34,778 nt of DNA from Candidatus Aminicenantota bacterium (GTDB lineage Bacteria > Acidobacteriota > Aminicenantia > JAMOAD01). The notes under the pieces were generated by a model. It made no database searches and was not told the DNA's origin. It worked only from the letters and a program-made list of their open reading frames with translations. Position 1 is the stretch's first letter. Every line of letters starts with the position of its first letter. The position numbers were made by a program, and so were the translations under genes. The stretch is from assembly GCA_027067555.1 (NCBI GenBank), contig JAMOVU010000104.1:1-34778 (forward strand). Reading direction: 5' to 3'. Below are positions 1 to 10,728 of this stretch, piece after piece.

Positions 1-858
1 AACAAAATTATCAAGCCATTCTTTGCATGTATCTCCCATACATGCTGTTTCCTGTTGCCAATCCATTGGGAAATTTACGACATCGAGATAATGAAAATTA
101 AACATTCTTTTAAATTCTTTCATAGGGGATGCGTCAAAAAATGTTCTCCTGTCTGTCCAGCCTCCCCAGCAAACATCATAAAGCATAAAGTTGATTGTTT
201 TATGAAAAGATTCAAATTCCTCCTCACTATATTGAACAGGTATAAAAACAACATCAATTCTTCTTCTTTCATTTCCATTATCAATAAATTTTTTGTGGGA
301 AATAATTTTAGTGCTATCAATATTTTTGAGTTTAAAGGATGCCTTTTTTCTCTTAACATTTTTTAAGTTAAAAATTAATTTTTTTATATTTAATTTATCT
401 TTATAAATGTCTTTATCTTTTTCTAAAAGAAGTGAACCCGATGCTTTTACTATATTTAGGTTATAAAAAGAGATCTTTTTAAATTTTACAGAAGAAGGGA
501 TTATAACTGAAAATATGCTCTCTTTTAAGTAGTTATCTTTTGCTTTAAAGGGAGTATAAGGAGTGTCAAGATCATATGATTCTCTCAAAGGATTAAAAAT
601 TTTTGTTTTAAAAATGATTTTTTGCCGGGAGTCAAAAAATAGGACTTCCCAATCTCCAAGTTTAGGAGAGTGATAAAATTTCTGATTAATGCTTTTTTCT
701 CCTAAATAGGTAATGGTGTTTTTATCATATTTAAAAAACAATTTTTTTAGTGTTATGGCATTTATTTTAAAAAGGGGTAGAAGAGTAAAAAGTAAGAAAA
801 TTACCCATCTTTTGACCCCTTGTCTTTCTCTCACAGTGAAAAACAAGTTTTTAAGCAT
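1..858 (-). CDS. Partial (C-terminus outside window) IgA-peptidase M64-like protein
   Basis: Manual reverse-strand translation from CAT at 856-858 is open for 286 codons to the left edge: MLKNLFFTVRERQGVKRWVIFLLFTLLPLF...RRIDVVFIPVQYSEEEFESFHKTINFMLYDV...PMKEFKRMFNFHYLDVVNFPMDWQQE. RBS-like aaggtgg lies upstream and the N-terminus is hydrophobic. The pattern resembles peptidase M64; the HExxH motif would lie outside the window. Confidence 0.6.
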   Translation of the reverse strand, partial: MLKNLFFTVRERQGVKRWVIFLLFTLLPLFKINAITLKKLFFKYDKNTITYLGEKSINQKFYHSPKLGDWEVLFFDSRQKIIFKTKIFNPLRESYDLDTPYTPFKAKDNYLKESIFSVIIPSSVKFKKISFYNLNIVKASGSLLLEKDKDIYKDKLNIKKLIFNLKNVKRKKASFKLKNIDSTKIISHKKFIDNGNERRRIDVVFIPVQYSEEEFESFHKTINFMLYDVCWGGWTDRRTFFDASPMKEFKRMFNFHYLDVVNFPMDWQQETACMGDTCKEWLDNFV

Positions 859-970
859 TTAAACCACCTTTTCTAAATTCAATCACAATATAGCACTTTT
901 AATAGATAGTGTCAATAAAAAAAGGGGAAAAAGTGAAATAGTTTAATAGAAAATTAAAAAGTTAAAATTT

Positions 971-1441
971 TCACAATAAAAAAGTCGCGATAGCTATTGC
1001 TATAGCATCTGATTCATCCTCTTTGGGATTATTAGGTGGATTATTAACGAAAAATGGGAGATTATTTTTAATTTGTTCTTTTGATGCTCTTCCATAACCT
1101 GCTATAAGATTTTTTATTTCTGTCGGGGATATTACTTTCAGGGAAAGATTATTTTTTATAGCCAGGTAAATTATGGCTCCTTTTAGATGAGCTGATTTTA
1201 AGGCACTTTGAGTATTTGTTCCGCGGAAAACATCTTCAATTCCCAATTTTTCTGGATTATTTTTTTTTATAATTTTCTCAATTTCAGAGACAATTTCAAA
1301 GATTTTAATTTCAAAGGATTTGCTCTTTGAATATAAAACACCACTCTCTTTTAAAATCAAATTTTCTTTTTTTTTCTCTAATAAAGCATATCCTGTTTTG
1401 TTTAATCCAGGATCGATACCCAGTACTTTAGTTATTGGCAA
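971..1441 (-). CDS. ruvC: Crossover junction endodeoxyribonuclease RuvC
   Basis: [45 protein letters not shown], and a C-terminal [12 protein letters not shown] acidic motif. TTG start overlaps the yebC 3' end by 14 nt, with GAGGAG upstream. Confidence 0.93.
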   Translation of the reverse strand: MPITKVLGIDPGLNKTGYALLEKKKENLILKESGVLYSKSKSFEIKIFEIVSEIEKIIKKNNPEKLGIEDVFRGTNTQSALKSAHLKGAIIYLAIKNNLSLKVISPTEIKNLIAGYGRASKEQIKNNLPFFVNNPPNNPKEDESDAIAIAIATFLL

Positions 1442-2180
1442 ATTTTTCTATCTCCTCATCGCTAATGTCAAAATTAGCCCACACATTTTGAATATCATCA
1501 TGGTCTTCAAGTGTTTCCATTAGTTTTAACATTTGAGAAGCTTGCTTACCGCTAAGTTTGACATAGGTCTGAGGAATAAGACCGATTTTTGCTTCTTCAT
1601 AAGGGATGTTTTCTTCCTTAATTGCACTTAAAACTGTTTCAAAATCCTCCGGAGTAGTATAAACTGTGAAGGTTGATTCTTCTTCCTGAATATCCTCTGC
1701 CCCAGCATTTATTGCAATCTCCATTAACTTTTCTTCATCAATTTTTTCTTTCTCAAAAACAATAAATCCTTTTCTATGAAACATCCATGCAACGCAGCCG
1801 GATTCACCTAAATTACCACCGTGTTTTGAAAAAATATGCCTGATTTCAGCAACCGTTCTGTTTCTATTATCTGTAACAGCTTCTATATATACTGCAACGC
1901 CTCCCGGTCCATATCCTTCGTACTTAACCTCCTCGTAATTAGCTCCTTCAATTTCTCCGGTTCCTCTTTTTATCGCTTTTTCTATATTTTCCTTAGGCAT
2001 ATTTGCGGCTTTTGCATCCTGGATGGCTTTTCTCAATCTCGAATTCTTTTCTGGATCACCACCTCCTTCTCTGGCAGCAATTTGAAGCTCTCTAATGAGT
2101 TTTGTAAAAATTTTTCCTCTTTTCGCATCAACCGCTGCTTTCTTATGTTTTATTGAGTGCCACTTAGAGTGTCCGGACAT
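1428..2180 (-). CDS. yebC: YebC/PmpR family transcriptional regulator/translation factor
   Basis: [32 protein letters not shown] is the hallmark N-terminus; RBS aaggagg upstream. Confidence 0.96.
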   Translation of the reverse strand: MSGHSKWHSIKHKKAAVDAKRGKIFTKLIRELQIAAREGGGDPEKNSRLRKAIQDAKAANMPKENIEKAIKRGTGEIEGANYEEVKYEGYGPGGVAVYIEAVTDNRNRTVAEIRHIFSKHGGNLGESGCVAWMFHRKGFIVFEKEKIDEEKLMEIAINAGAEDIQEEESTFTVYTTPEDFETVLSAIKEENIPYEEAKIGLIPQTYVKLSGKQASQMLKLMETLEDHDDIQNVWANFDISDEEIEKFANN

Positions 2181-2253
2181 AAAATCCTCCTTAAATTTTA
2201 ATTAGTAAAGAAATTTTAACATATAGTTATTTTAGTTTCAAATAAAGAATGTA

Positions 2254-2273
2254 GGGGAGGAATCATCCTCCCC
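2254..2273 (-). terminator. Terminator-like hairpin downstream of ppdK, between ppdK and yebC
   Basis: Perfect 8-bp inverted repeat GGGGAGGA-ATCA-TCCTCCCC, 12-31 nt past the ppdK stop. Only a weak T-tract follows on the minus strand. Confidence 0.5.
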
Positions 2274-2284
2274 CTAATTAAATA

Positions 2285-5050
2285 TTATTTCTTTTTTTCT
2301 TCTATTGCTGCTTGTGCTGCTGCAAGTCTTGCAATTGGTACTCTGTAAGGTGAACAGCTAACATAATTAAACCCTGTCCTGTGACAGAATTTAACAGAGG
2401 ATGGTTCTCCTCCATGTTCACCGCATATACCTATTTTTAGATTCGGATTTGTGCTTCTTCCTTTTTCAACTCCAATTTTAATAAGTTCTCCCAATCCCTT
2501 TTGATCTATTGCAACAAATGGATCAACTGTATAAATTCCCTTTTCAATGTATTCAGGTAAAAATTTTCCTGCATCATCTCTTGAAAGTCCGAATGTTGTC
2601 TGGGTAAGGTCATTTGTTCCAAAGGAGAAGAATTGAGCTGTCTGGGCAATTTCATCAGCGGTTAAAGCAGCTCTTGGAAGCTCAATCATTGTTCCTATCA
2701 AATAATCAACTTCCTCTCCCTTTTCTTCAAAAACTTCTTTAGCTGTTTTTTCTATAACCTCTTTTTGAAGTTCAAGCTCTTTATAGTGTCCTACAAGAGG
2801 GACCATTATTTCAGGCTCCACTTCAATACCTTCTTTTTTAACTTCAATAGCAGCCTCAAGAATTGCTCTTGTCTGCATCTCTGTTATTTCTGGATAGCTA
2901 ATTCCAAGTCTGCAGCCTCTGTGTCCTAACATTGGGTTCATCTCTTTTAAGGATTCAACCTTATTTTTTAGGTCATCAAAAGTGATTCCCATTTCATCGG
3001 CAAGCTCTTTAATTTCTTCGTCAGTGTGTGGTAAAAATTCGTGGAGCGGTGGATCTAATAGCCTTATGGTAACAGGAAAACCTGCCATAGCTTTGAAGAT
3101 TCCTATAAAATCCTCTCTTTGCATCGGTAAAATTTTTGCAAGTGCTTTTTTCCTTCCTTCCAGATCTTCGGCTAAAATCATCTCTCTTACTGCTTGAATT
3201 CTCTCACCTTCAAAAAACATATGCTCTGTCCTGCACAGTCCAATTCCTTCTGCTCCGAATTTCCTTGCGACAGCACTGTCTTTTGGTGTGTCTGCATTTG
3301 TCCTGACTCCTAATTTCCTAAAATCATCTGCCCATTTCATTAGTTTTGCAAACTTTTGATAAACTGGGGCATCTTCAGGTTTTAAAGTTCCTTCTATAAG
3401 AACCTGAACTACTTCGGAAGGTATAACTTTAAGTTGCCCTTTTATAACTTCTCCTGTATTTCCATCTATGGAAATCCAATCACCCTCTTTAATAATCGTA
3501 TCTTTTGCTTTCATTTCTCTCTTTTCATAGTCAATTTCAAGAGCACCGCATCCAACTATGCAGGTTTTTCCCATCCCTCTTGCAACAACTGCTGCATGTG
3601 ATGTCATTCCACCTCTTGCTGTTAAAATACCTTCTGCTGAATTCATCCCCTTAATATCTTCAGGTGACGTTTCTTCTCTTACTAAGATAACTTTTTCTCC
3701 TCTTGCTGCCCACTCTTCGGCATCTTCTGCGAAAAATACAACTTTACCTGTTGCAGCACCGGGACCTGCGGGAAGACCCTTTGCAAAAATCCTGTTTTCA
3801 GATTTTGCTTTTTTCTTATCCTCAGGGTCAAAAATGGGGTTCATAAGCTGGGTTAAATGATCTCCTTCGATTCTTAAAATTGCCTCTTCCGGGGTTATAA
3901 GTCCTTCGTCAACCATATCTATTGCAATGTTTACAGCAGCAAAACCTGTTCTTTTACCTGTTCTTGTTTGTAACATCCAGAGCTTTCCTCTCTCTATTGT
4001 GAATTCAAGATCTTGCATATCTCTGTAGTGTTTTTCTAATTTTTTGTAAACTTCTACAAGTTCTTTGTAAACTTCGGGCATATACTCTTCCAATGAAGGA
4101 TATTTACTCTTTCTTTCTTCTTCACTGATTCCATGCTCTTCTGCCCATTTTCTTGAATCTTCCAGAGTTATTGCCTGGGGTGTTCTAATACCTGCTACAA
4201 CATCTTCACCCTGAGCATTTATCAAAAATTCACCAAAGAATTTCTTTTTGCCTGTTGCCGGGTCCCTCGTGAAAGCAACTCCTGTTGCACTATCATCTCC
4301 CATATTGCCATAAACCATTGCTACAATATTAACTGCGGTTCCCCAATCATCGGGAATCTGATGCATCCTTCTATAAGCGATAGCTCTTTCATTATTCCAG
4401 GATTCAAAAACAGCATTAATTGCCATCCATAGTTGTTTGTAGGGATCCTGAGGAAAATCTTCTCCTTTTTCTTCTCTTACGAATTTTTTGTATCTATTAA
4501 CCAATTCCTTTAAGTCTTCTGCTGTAAGATCTGTATCCACTTTAGCACCTTTTTCTTTTTTTAACTCATTAAGTATATGTTCGAATTTTGAAGAATCAAT
4601 ACCCATTACAACATTCCCGAACATCTGAATAAATCTTCTGTAACTATCCCAGGCAAATCTTGGATTATTTGTTAATTTCGCAAGTCCTTCAACTGTTTCA
4701 TCATTTATTCCAAGATTTAAAACAGTATCCATCATACCGGGCATTGAAACTCTTGCTCCTGATCTTACGGAAACCAACAGAGGGTTTTCCGGGTCCCCGA
4801 ACTTTTTGTTAACCATCTCTTCCACTTTTTTTAATGCGTTAAGAACCTGCTCTTCTAAACCTTCGGGATATGATTTATTTTTATAATAATACGTACAAAC
4901 CTCGGTTGATATTGTAAATCCCGGAGGTACCGGGATTCCAAGGTTTGCCATTTCAGCTAAATTCGCTCCTTTGCCTCCTAAAAGATCCTTCATTGAAGCA
5001 TTCCCTTCAGCACTCCCTCCTCCAAACAGGTACACAAATTTTCTACTCAT
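2285..5050 (-). CDS. ppdK: Pyruvate, phosphate dikinase
   Basis: [66 protein letters not shown] (catalytic His), [40 protein letters not shown] 6 nt before the ATG. Confidence 0.97.
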   Translation of the reverse strand: MSRKFVYLFGGGSAEGNASMKDLLGGKGANLAEMANLGIPVPPGFTISTEVCTYYYKNKSYPEGLEEQVLNALKKVEEMVNKKFGDPENPLLVSVRSGARVSMPGMMDTVLNLGINDETVEGLAKLTNNPRFAWDSYRRFIQMFGNVVMGIDSSKFEHILNELKKEKGAKVDTDLTAEDLKELVNRYKKFVREEKGEDFPQDPYKQLWMAINAVFESWNNERAIAYRRMHQIPDDWGTAVNIVAMVYGNMGDDSATGVAFTRDPATGKKKFFGEFLINAQGEDVVAGIRTPQAITLEDSRKWAEEHGISEEERKSKYPSLEEYMPEVYKELVEVYKKLEKHYRDMQDLEFTIERGKLWMLQTRTGKRTGFAAVNIAIDMVDEGLITPEEAILRIEGDHLTQLMNPIFDPEDKKKAKSENRIFAKGLPAGPGAATGKVVFFAEDAEEWAARGEKVILVREETSPEDIKGMNSAEGILTARGGMTSHAAVVARGMGKTCIVGCGALEIDYEKREMKAKDTIIKEGDWISIDGNTGEVIKGQLKVIPSEVVQVLIEGTLKPEDAPVYQKFAKLMKWADDFRKLGVRTNADTPKDSAVARKFGAEGIGLCRTEHMFFEGERIQAVREMILAEDLEGRKKALAKILPMQREDFIGIFKAMAGFPVTIRLLDPPLHEFLPHTDEEIKELADEMGITFDDLKNKVESLKEMNPMLGHRGCRLGISYPEITEMQTRAILEAAIEVKKEGIEVEPEIMVPLVGHYKELELQKEVIEKTAKEVFEEKGEEVDYLIGTMIELPRAALTADEIAQTAQFFSFGTNDLTQTTFGLSRDDAGKFLPEYIEKGIYTVDPFVAIDQKGLGELIKIGVEKGRSTNPNLKIGICGEHGGEPSSVKFCHRTGFNYVSCSPYRVPIARLAAAQAAIEEKKK

Positions 5051-5052
5051 TA

Positions 5053-7668
5053 TTAAACCTCCGAATATGTATTTTTAATCCTTGATTTTACTACATTTAT
5101 GAAATCTGATAAAGAAAAAGGCTTTTTTAAAATAGGTATTTTGTGCGTCTCTGTGATCTCTTTTAATCTTAAGTCCGTAGGATCAGCAGTTACAAAAATC
5201 AAGTTCTTTTCTCTTTTTTTATCTTTTAATTTTTTAAAAATATCAATGCCTGAAAATTTCGGCATACTTACATCCGAAACAATTAAGTCAAAGTTTTCTT
5301 TATCTATTAAGTTCAAAGCCTCTTCTCCTGAATAAGCATTTTTTAGATTTGAAAAACCTTCAAGGGAAAGAATATCATCCATTAATTCTACCAGTGATTC
5401 TTCATTATCAACGATTAATATTTTGGCATCTTTTGGTTCCATCTCTTTTTGAGGAATTTCCTCTTTAACTAATTTTGCCGAGAATGTTAATGTTACAGTG
5501 GTTCCTTCTCCTGGAGTGCTTTGAATTTCTACTTTCCCTCCATTTGTATGAGCAAAACCGTGAACAAAATTTAGCCCAAGCCCTGAAGAATCTTTTTTTG
5601 TGGTGAAAAAAGGTTCCATTATGGAATCAATTTTTTCCTTTTCTATTCCAATTCCATTATCATGGATGGTAATATAAAAAAGATAATTATCGTAATCTGT
5701 GGAAATCTTTATCTTTTTTTCTTCTTTATTACTTTCCTTTAAAGCCTCTATTGCATTGGCAATTAGATTTGATATGGCATCTCTGAGATGGAGTTTGTTA
5801 AAATATATTTTAGGAAGGTTTTCTTTGAGATTTAAAGAGACATTGATTCCAAAGCCTTTTATTCTGTATTCAATAAGATTCAGAGTTTCCTTTATTGTCT
5901 CATTTATATCTAAAACAGTTTTTTCCTCTTCTACTTTTGAGAAATACTCTAAAATACTATTAAGTAAGTTTATAGCTTCTATTGAGTTGTTGTTTATTTT
6001 TTCAATTTTTTCCAAATCTTTTCCTGTTAGTGAAGTCATTAGCATGTCCGAGTATCCCAAAATAGGGGTCATTTTATTGTTGATTTTATGAATTATACTT
6101 TTTAAAATGTATTTGTGGAGATGACTTTCTTCTACTTCCTTTAAAATTTGTTTTATCTTTTCTTTTTCTCTTGAAAACTCTTTTAATTCTGATAGAAGCA
6201 TTAATCTCTTTTCAATTTCTTTTTTTAATTGTTTTTCAGTGTTATAACTGTGCATTGCCTGTGCGGTAAAGCTGGCGCTCAGCGATAGATTTTTTAATAA
6301 TTCGTAATTGAATCTTTCTTTAGGAAATATAATTGAAATTATTCCATATGATTGGGTTCCAAAAAAGACTGGAATTGCCACTATTATTCTATCCTCTAAA
6401 CTTTTTATCTGAAGTTCGCGCAAAGTAAAAGCTCTTTCGTATAAAGGTGCCTTTTTAATGTCGTACTCATGCGTTAGATTTTTAACTCCATCCAATTTAT
6501 ATGCAACAAATTTTGATATCCTGTTATCCCAATAAATAAACTTAAACTCTTCACAATCTCCGGACAAGGATGTTTTCAGGTGGAGTAAGAGTTTATTAAT
6601 AATAAAGGAAGGTTCACTTACCCAATTTAATGAGGATGCAAGTCTGATATTAGCTGTTAGCTTTTTTCTTTCATTGAATAACCTTTCTTTTATAAGCTTT
6701 ATCTCTTCCTTTTCAATTTTTGTTTTTTCTTCATCTCCGAAAATCAAATATTCAATTTGTTTTATTCTTGAACTAATCTCAAGGAATTCTTCTTTAAGAA
6801 GAGGGGCTTCGCTCTTGAAAATCTCTAACTCTTCAATGAATTCCTCTTTGAAAAGCCCTATCTCTATTACATCAAGGTTAAAGAAATTCTCGATCTCTTC
6901 TCTTATTCTTTTAAATTCTTCCCCAATTTTTTCCTTTCTCAAAAGAGCTTTTGAAAAATAATTGGCAACATAGGCTATTTTTGCGGTTTCTGTTTGTTGT
7001 TTTAATTCTGTTTGATTGTTAATTGCTTCATAAAATTTTAAAGGGAGATTCCATTCACTTACAATCCATTTACCTGCTTCAACAGAATCAATACCAAATC
7101 TTTCTCTTTCCTCTTTTAATATTTCATCTTCATTGTTTTCAAGGTTTATATTATATTTATCTTCGAAATTTAAAATCAATAAAAGTTCTCCTATCTTTAA
7201 AAGAAGACCTATTGTTAAAAAAACATCGGGAGATCCGATTCCATTTACTTTAGAGAAGGTTTTGCTGAAAAGAGCAGCAACAAGGCTTCTTTTTATAAAA
7301 TAATTATATTTGTCTTTTGCCTTTGTCTCTCTTCTCAAGGTATCCATCATATTGGTAATGGAAATTCTTAAGGCAATGTTTTTTACTGATTCTGTACCTA
7401 ATAAGTTTATTGCGTGGGGTATGGAAGTAATCTCACTTATGAAACCATAATAGGGAGAGTTTGCTATTTTTAGTATTTCCGAGGAAATACCGGGGTCTTT
7501 TTCAATTATTTTCGGTAATTCTTTTATTACTTCAGGTGCGGGCTTTTTTTCAAGCTCAAGTATTTTAAGGACGGTCGTGGAAAGAGGTGGTATCCTTTTT
7601 AATTCAATTTTTTCAGGCATAAGAAAATTATATGACAAAAGAGGGATTCTTTCAAGAATGCTTTTCAT
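5053..7668 (-). CDS. HDOD domain / GAF-like / histidine kinase / C-terminal receiver hybrid protein
   Basis: N-terminal HDOD-like [21 protein letters not shown]...[22 protein letters not shown]-box [20 protein letters not shown]-box and G-boxes [45 protein letters not shown]; receiver [18 protein letters not shown]...[14 protein letters not shown]...KKPF. True start may be the internal ATG at 7620 (see findings). Confidence 0.88.
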   Translation of the reverse strand: MKSILERIPLLSYNFLMPEKIELKRIPPLSTTVLKILELEKKPAPEVIKELPKIIEKDPGISSEILKIANSPYYGFISEITSIPHAINLLGTESVKNIALRISITNMMDTLRRETKAKDKYNYFIKRSLVAALFSKTFSKVNGIGSPDVFLTIGLLLKIGELLLILNFEDKYNINLENNEDEILKEERERFGIDSVEAGKWIVSEWNLPLKFYEAINNQTELKQQTETAKIAYVANYFSKALLRKEKIGEEFKRIREEIENFFNLDVIEIGLFKEEFIEELEIFKSEAPLLKEEFLEISSRIKQIEYLIFGDEEKTKIEKEEIKLIKERLFNERKKLTANIRLASSLNWVSEPSFIINKLLLHLKTSLSGDCEEFKFIYWDNRISKFVAYKLDGVKNLTHEYDIKKAPLYERAFTLRELQIKSLEDRIIVAIPVFFGTQSYGIISIIFPKERFNYELLKNLSLSASFTAQAMHSYNTEKQLKKEIEKRLMLLSELKEFSREKEKIKQILKEVEESHLHKYILKSIIHKINNKMTPILGYSDMLMTSLTGKDLEKIEKINNNSIEAINLLNSILEYFSKVEEEKTVLDINETIKETLNLIEYRIKGFGINVSLNLKENLPKIYFNKLHLRDAISNLIANAIEALKESNKEEKKIKISTDYDNYLFYITIHDNGIGIEKEKIDSIMEPFFTTKKDSSGLGLNFVHGFAHTNGGKVEIQSTPGEGTTVTLTFSAKLVKEEIPQKEMEPKDAKILIVDNEESLVELMDDILSLEGFSNLKNAYSGEEALNLIDKENFDLIVSDVSMPKFSGIDIFKKLKDKKREKNLIFVTADPTDLRLKEITETHKIPILKKPFSLSDFINVVKSRIKNTYSEV
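7627..7655 (-). promoter_or_regulatory. Sigma70-type promoter TTGAAA-N17-TATAAT inside the annotated 5' end of the HDOD kinase ORF
   Basis: Minus-strand TTGAAA (7655-7650), 17-nt spacer, TATAAT (7632-7627), then 6 nt to the in-frame ATG at 7620. Confidence 0.5.
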
Positions 7669-7775
7669 ACTTTTAAAAATTGGAGGATAAAAAATACTTG
7701 AAACAAAATCTAAAAAGGGATAATCTTTTTTATGTCTTTTTCGTATAATTATTACAAATCTTTTTGGAGGTTATA

Positions 7776-10643
7776 ATGAAAAAACTTTTTATGTATTTAA
7801 ACCTTGCTTTTGTTTTATTAATTATGGTTTTTACAAATAGCCTATCAGGAGCTGATAAGGACGAAGTTTTAATGAAAAGAGTCAATCCAAACCCCACTCC
7901 TGCTGAAGTAAGGTTAAAAAATTATGAAAAACATAAATTAATGCAGAAAACGACTATGTTTAAAACTTTAAAATGGAACTTAATAGGACCTTTTGAGGTT
8001 AGTGGTAGAGTTACGGATATAGAAGTTCCAAAGGATAAACCTTATGTTTATTATGTTGCCGCTGCATCCGGCGGTGTTTGGAAAACAGAAAATAATGGAA
8101 TCACATGGAAATGTATATTTGAAAATGCGCCTTCGATAAGTATAGGTGATATTGCTATTGCTCCTTCTAATTCAGATATTATTTATGTGGGGGCTGGGGA
8201 GAATAATAGCTCGAGAAGTTCTTATTCTGGAACAGGAATTTACAGAAGCGATGATGGAGGCAAGAGTTGGAGACATCTGGGGCTTGCGGATACCCATCAC
8301 ATAGGAAGAATTATTGTAGATCCCAGAAACCCCGATATTGTTTATGTTGCTGCGATAGGTCATCTTTACACCTACAATAAGGAAAGAGGTGTTTATAAGA
8401 CCACGGATGGAGGAAAAACCTGGAAAAAGATTTTGTATGTGAATGATAAGACCGGGGCAATTGACCTTGTTATGAATCCTAAAAATCCTGATATCCTCTA
8501 TGCTGCTATGTGGCAGAGAGACAGAAGGGCATGGAATTTTGTTGAAAGCGGAGAAGGTAGCGGAATATACAGAACGAAGGATGGTGGAAAGACTTGGGAA
8601 AAACTTACAAATGGACTTCCTTCAGGAAAGATTGTTGGAAGAATCGGCCTTGATATTTATCAGAGAAATCCAAATATTATATATGCTGTAATAGACAATC
8701 AGGAGAAGCTTCCGGTAAAGAAGGTGAAAAGAGAGGGTGGAAAACTTAATGCACTAAAGGTAAAGTCAATGTCCAAAGAAGAATTTATCTCTCTGGGAGA
8801 AAAAAAGATAAATGAGTTTTTAAGGTCATATCACATCCCAAAAAGCTATACTGCAAAAAAAGTAATTGAGCTTCTAAAATCTGGCAAGATTACCACCAAA
8901 GACCTTGCGGATTATGTAATGGATGCTGATATGGCTCTTTATGAAACAAGGATAAAAGCTACTGAAGTTTATATTAGTAAGGATGGTGGTGATACCTGGA
9001 AGAAGGTAAGTAAAGGGAGAATAAGGGGGATGACTGTTACTTATGGATACTATTTTGGTCAGATAAGGGTTAATCCTAAAAACTATAAAGAAGTTTATAT
9101 AATGGGTGTTCCAATAATGAAGTCAGTTGATGGTGGAAAAACCTGGAAGAATACTGGAGGAAGGGGAGTTCACGCTGATTTTCATGCAATGTGGATAGAT
9201 CCCAATTATCCCAAGCACATAATAGTGGGAAATGATGGGGGAGTAAATGTTTCCTATGATGGGGGAAAAAATTGGATTAAAATTAAAACTCTTCCTATAT
9301 CCCAGTTCTATTCAATTAATTATGATTTAAAAAAGCCCTACAATGTTTACGGTGGACTTCAGGATAATGGGGTTGTAATGGGCTCGAGCGAAAATGACAT
9401 ACGAATAAGAAGAAAATGGAAAACTATTTATGGTGGAGACGGTGGATATGTTGAAATTGATCACAACAATGAAAATATAGTGTACACAGAATTTCAATTC
9501 GGAAATGTTGCGAGACTTGATTTGAAAAATAAAAGTGTTAAAAGTATAAAACCACATTCAAAAATAGGTGAGCCAAAGTTAAGATTTAATTGGGTTACTC
9601 CTTTTATTATTTCCCATTACAATTCACAGATTCTCTATTTGGGTGCGAACAAACTTTTTAAATCATACAATAGAGGTGACAAATGGTTTGCCATAAGCCC
9701 TGATCTTACTACAAATCCAAAACCTCAGGGAGATGTACCGTATGGGACTATTACAACAATTTCCGAATCTCCTATAAAACCGGGGCTGCTTTATGTAGGA
9801 ACCGATGATGGTTTGGTTTGGGTTACAAAAGATGATGGTGCTACATGGAGCAAAATAATTGAGGGTTTACCTGAAAGAAAATGGGTGTCAAGAGTTATCG
9901 CATCAAAATACAAATTGGGTAGAGTTTATGTTACCCTGAATGGGTATAGAGATGATGATTTTACAAGCTATGTATTTGTTTCTGAGAATTTCGGAAAAAC
10001 ATATAAATCAATAAAATCAAATTTGCCTGATGAGCCAGTGAATGTATTAAGGGAAGATCCTTTTAATGAAAATGTTATATATTTGGGGACTGATGCTGGT
10101 GTTTATGTGAGTTTAAACAAAGGTGAGAGCTGGTGTTCATTGAATACCAATTTGCCTGATGTTGCTGTTCACGATTTGAGAATCCAGCCTATCGCAAAAG
10201 ATTTAATAATCGGAACTCATGGAAGATCAGCTTATGTTTTAGATGTTGAGCCTATAGAAGAGCTTACTTCTGATATCCTGAAAAAGGATTTTTATCTTTT
10301 CCCTATTGAAGAGGCAAGAGTGTTTTATTCGGAAGATTTTGATTTTTACAGACTTTTAAAGGAATCTCCAATATATTATTACACGAACTTTAATGGAAAG
10401 ATAAGATTAAAGATATTTGATTCTGATAAAAAACTGATTGGAAAGAGAATACTATCAGCAATTAAAGGTATCAATTTATTGAAGTTAAATCTTAGAAAAA
10501 TTCTTCACGGCAAAGTTAAACCTCAAACCCTTCATCTGGAATTTTTTGTAAAAGGGAAAAAGTACAATGGTAAGTTTAAAATAGTAAAGAGTGAACTTTC
10601 CTTTAATCCCTTTGAAAAAGTAGCTGTTGAGCCTGAAAGGTAA
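7776..10643 (+). CDS. Secreted sortilin/VPS10-like BNR (Asp-box) repeat protein
   Basis: Signal peptide MKKLFMYLNLAFVLLIMVFTNSLSGA; about ten S/TxDGGxTW-type Asp-boxes. RBS GGAGG at 7766-7770 supports ATG 7776 rather than the TTG at 7764 used in the track. Confidence 0.85.
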   Translation: MKKLFMYLNLAFVLLIMVFTNSLSGADKDEVLMKRVNPNPTPAEVRLKNYEKHKLMQKTTMFKTLKWNLIGPFEVSGRVTDIEVPKDKPYVYYVAAASGGVWKTENNGITWKCIFENAPSISIGDIAIAPSNSDIIYVGAGENNSSRSSYSGTGIYRSDDGGKSWRHLGLADTHHIGRIIVDPRNPDIVYVAAIGHLYTYNKERGVYKTTDGGKTWKKILYVNDKTGAIDLVMNPKNPDILYAAMWQRDRRAWNFVESGEGSGIYRTKDGGKTWEKLTNGLPSGKIVGRIGLDIYQRNPNIIYAVIDNQEKLPVKKVKREGGKLNALKVKSMSKEEFISLGEKKINEFLRSYHIPKSYTAKKVIELLKSGKITTKDLADYVMDADMALYETRIKATEVYISKDGGDTWKKVSKGRIRGMTVTYGYYFGQIRVNPKNYKEVYIMGVPIMKSVDGGKTWKNTGGRGVHADFHAMWIDPNYPKHIIVGNDGGVNVSYDGGKNWIKIKTLPISQFYSINYDLKKPYNVYGGLQDNGVVMGSSENDIRIRRKWKTIYGGDGGYVEIDHNNENIVYTEFQFGNVARLDLKNKSVKSIKPHSKIGEPKLRFNWVTPFIISHYNSQILYLGANKLFKSYNRGDKWFAISPDLTTNPKPQGDVPYGTITTISESPIKPGLLYVGTDDGLVWVTKDDGATWSKIIEGLPERKWVSRVIASKYKLGRVYVTLNGYRDDDFTSYVFVSENFGKTYKSIKSNLPDEPVNVLREDPFNENVIYLGTDAGVYVSLNKGESWCSLNTNLPDVAVHDLRIQPIAKDLIIGTHGRSAYVLDVEPIEELTSDILKKDFYLFPIEEARVFYSEDFDFYRLLKESPIYYYTNFNGKIRLKIFDSDKKLIGKRILSAIKGINLLKLNLRKILHGKVKPQTLHLEFFVKGKKYNGKFKIVKSELSFNPFEKVAVEPER

Positions 10644-10693
10644 AGATTTTTTATATTAATTAAATTAAAGAACTGTTTTTTAGCGATATCTAT

Positions 10694-10722
10694 TTGAATG
10701 GTTGAGATTTTTCTGATAAAAT
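10694..10722 (+). promoter_or_regulatory. Extended -10 promoter TTGAAT-N17-TAAAAT (TGaTAAAAT) directly preceding the GspE-like gene
   Basis: -35 TTGAAT 10694-10699, 17-nt spacer, -10 TAAAAT 10717-10722 with upstream TG; ATG 6 nt later; no SD seen. Confidence 0.55.
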
Positions 10723-10728
10723 TTTTTC

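Noticed and set aside
55-366. 103-aa plus-strand ORF and the 79-aa minus ORF at 120-359
   Set aside because: Both overlap the better-supported minus-strand M64-like reading frame, which is open across 1-858.
971-1441. Short RuvC (156 aa) as a possible truncation
   Set aside because: N-terminal GIDPG, middle GIED and the C-terminal acidic pair are all present, so it looks complete and functional.
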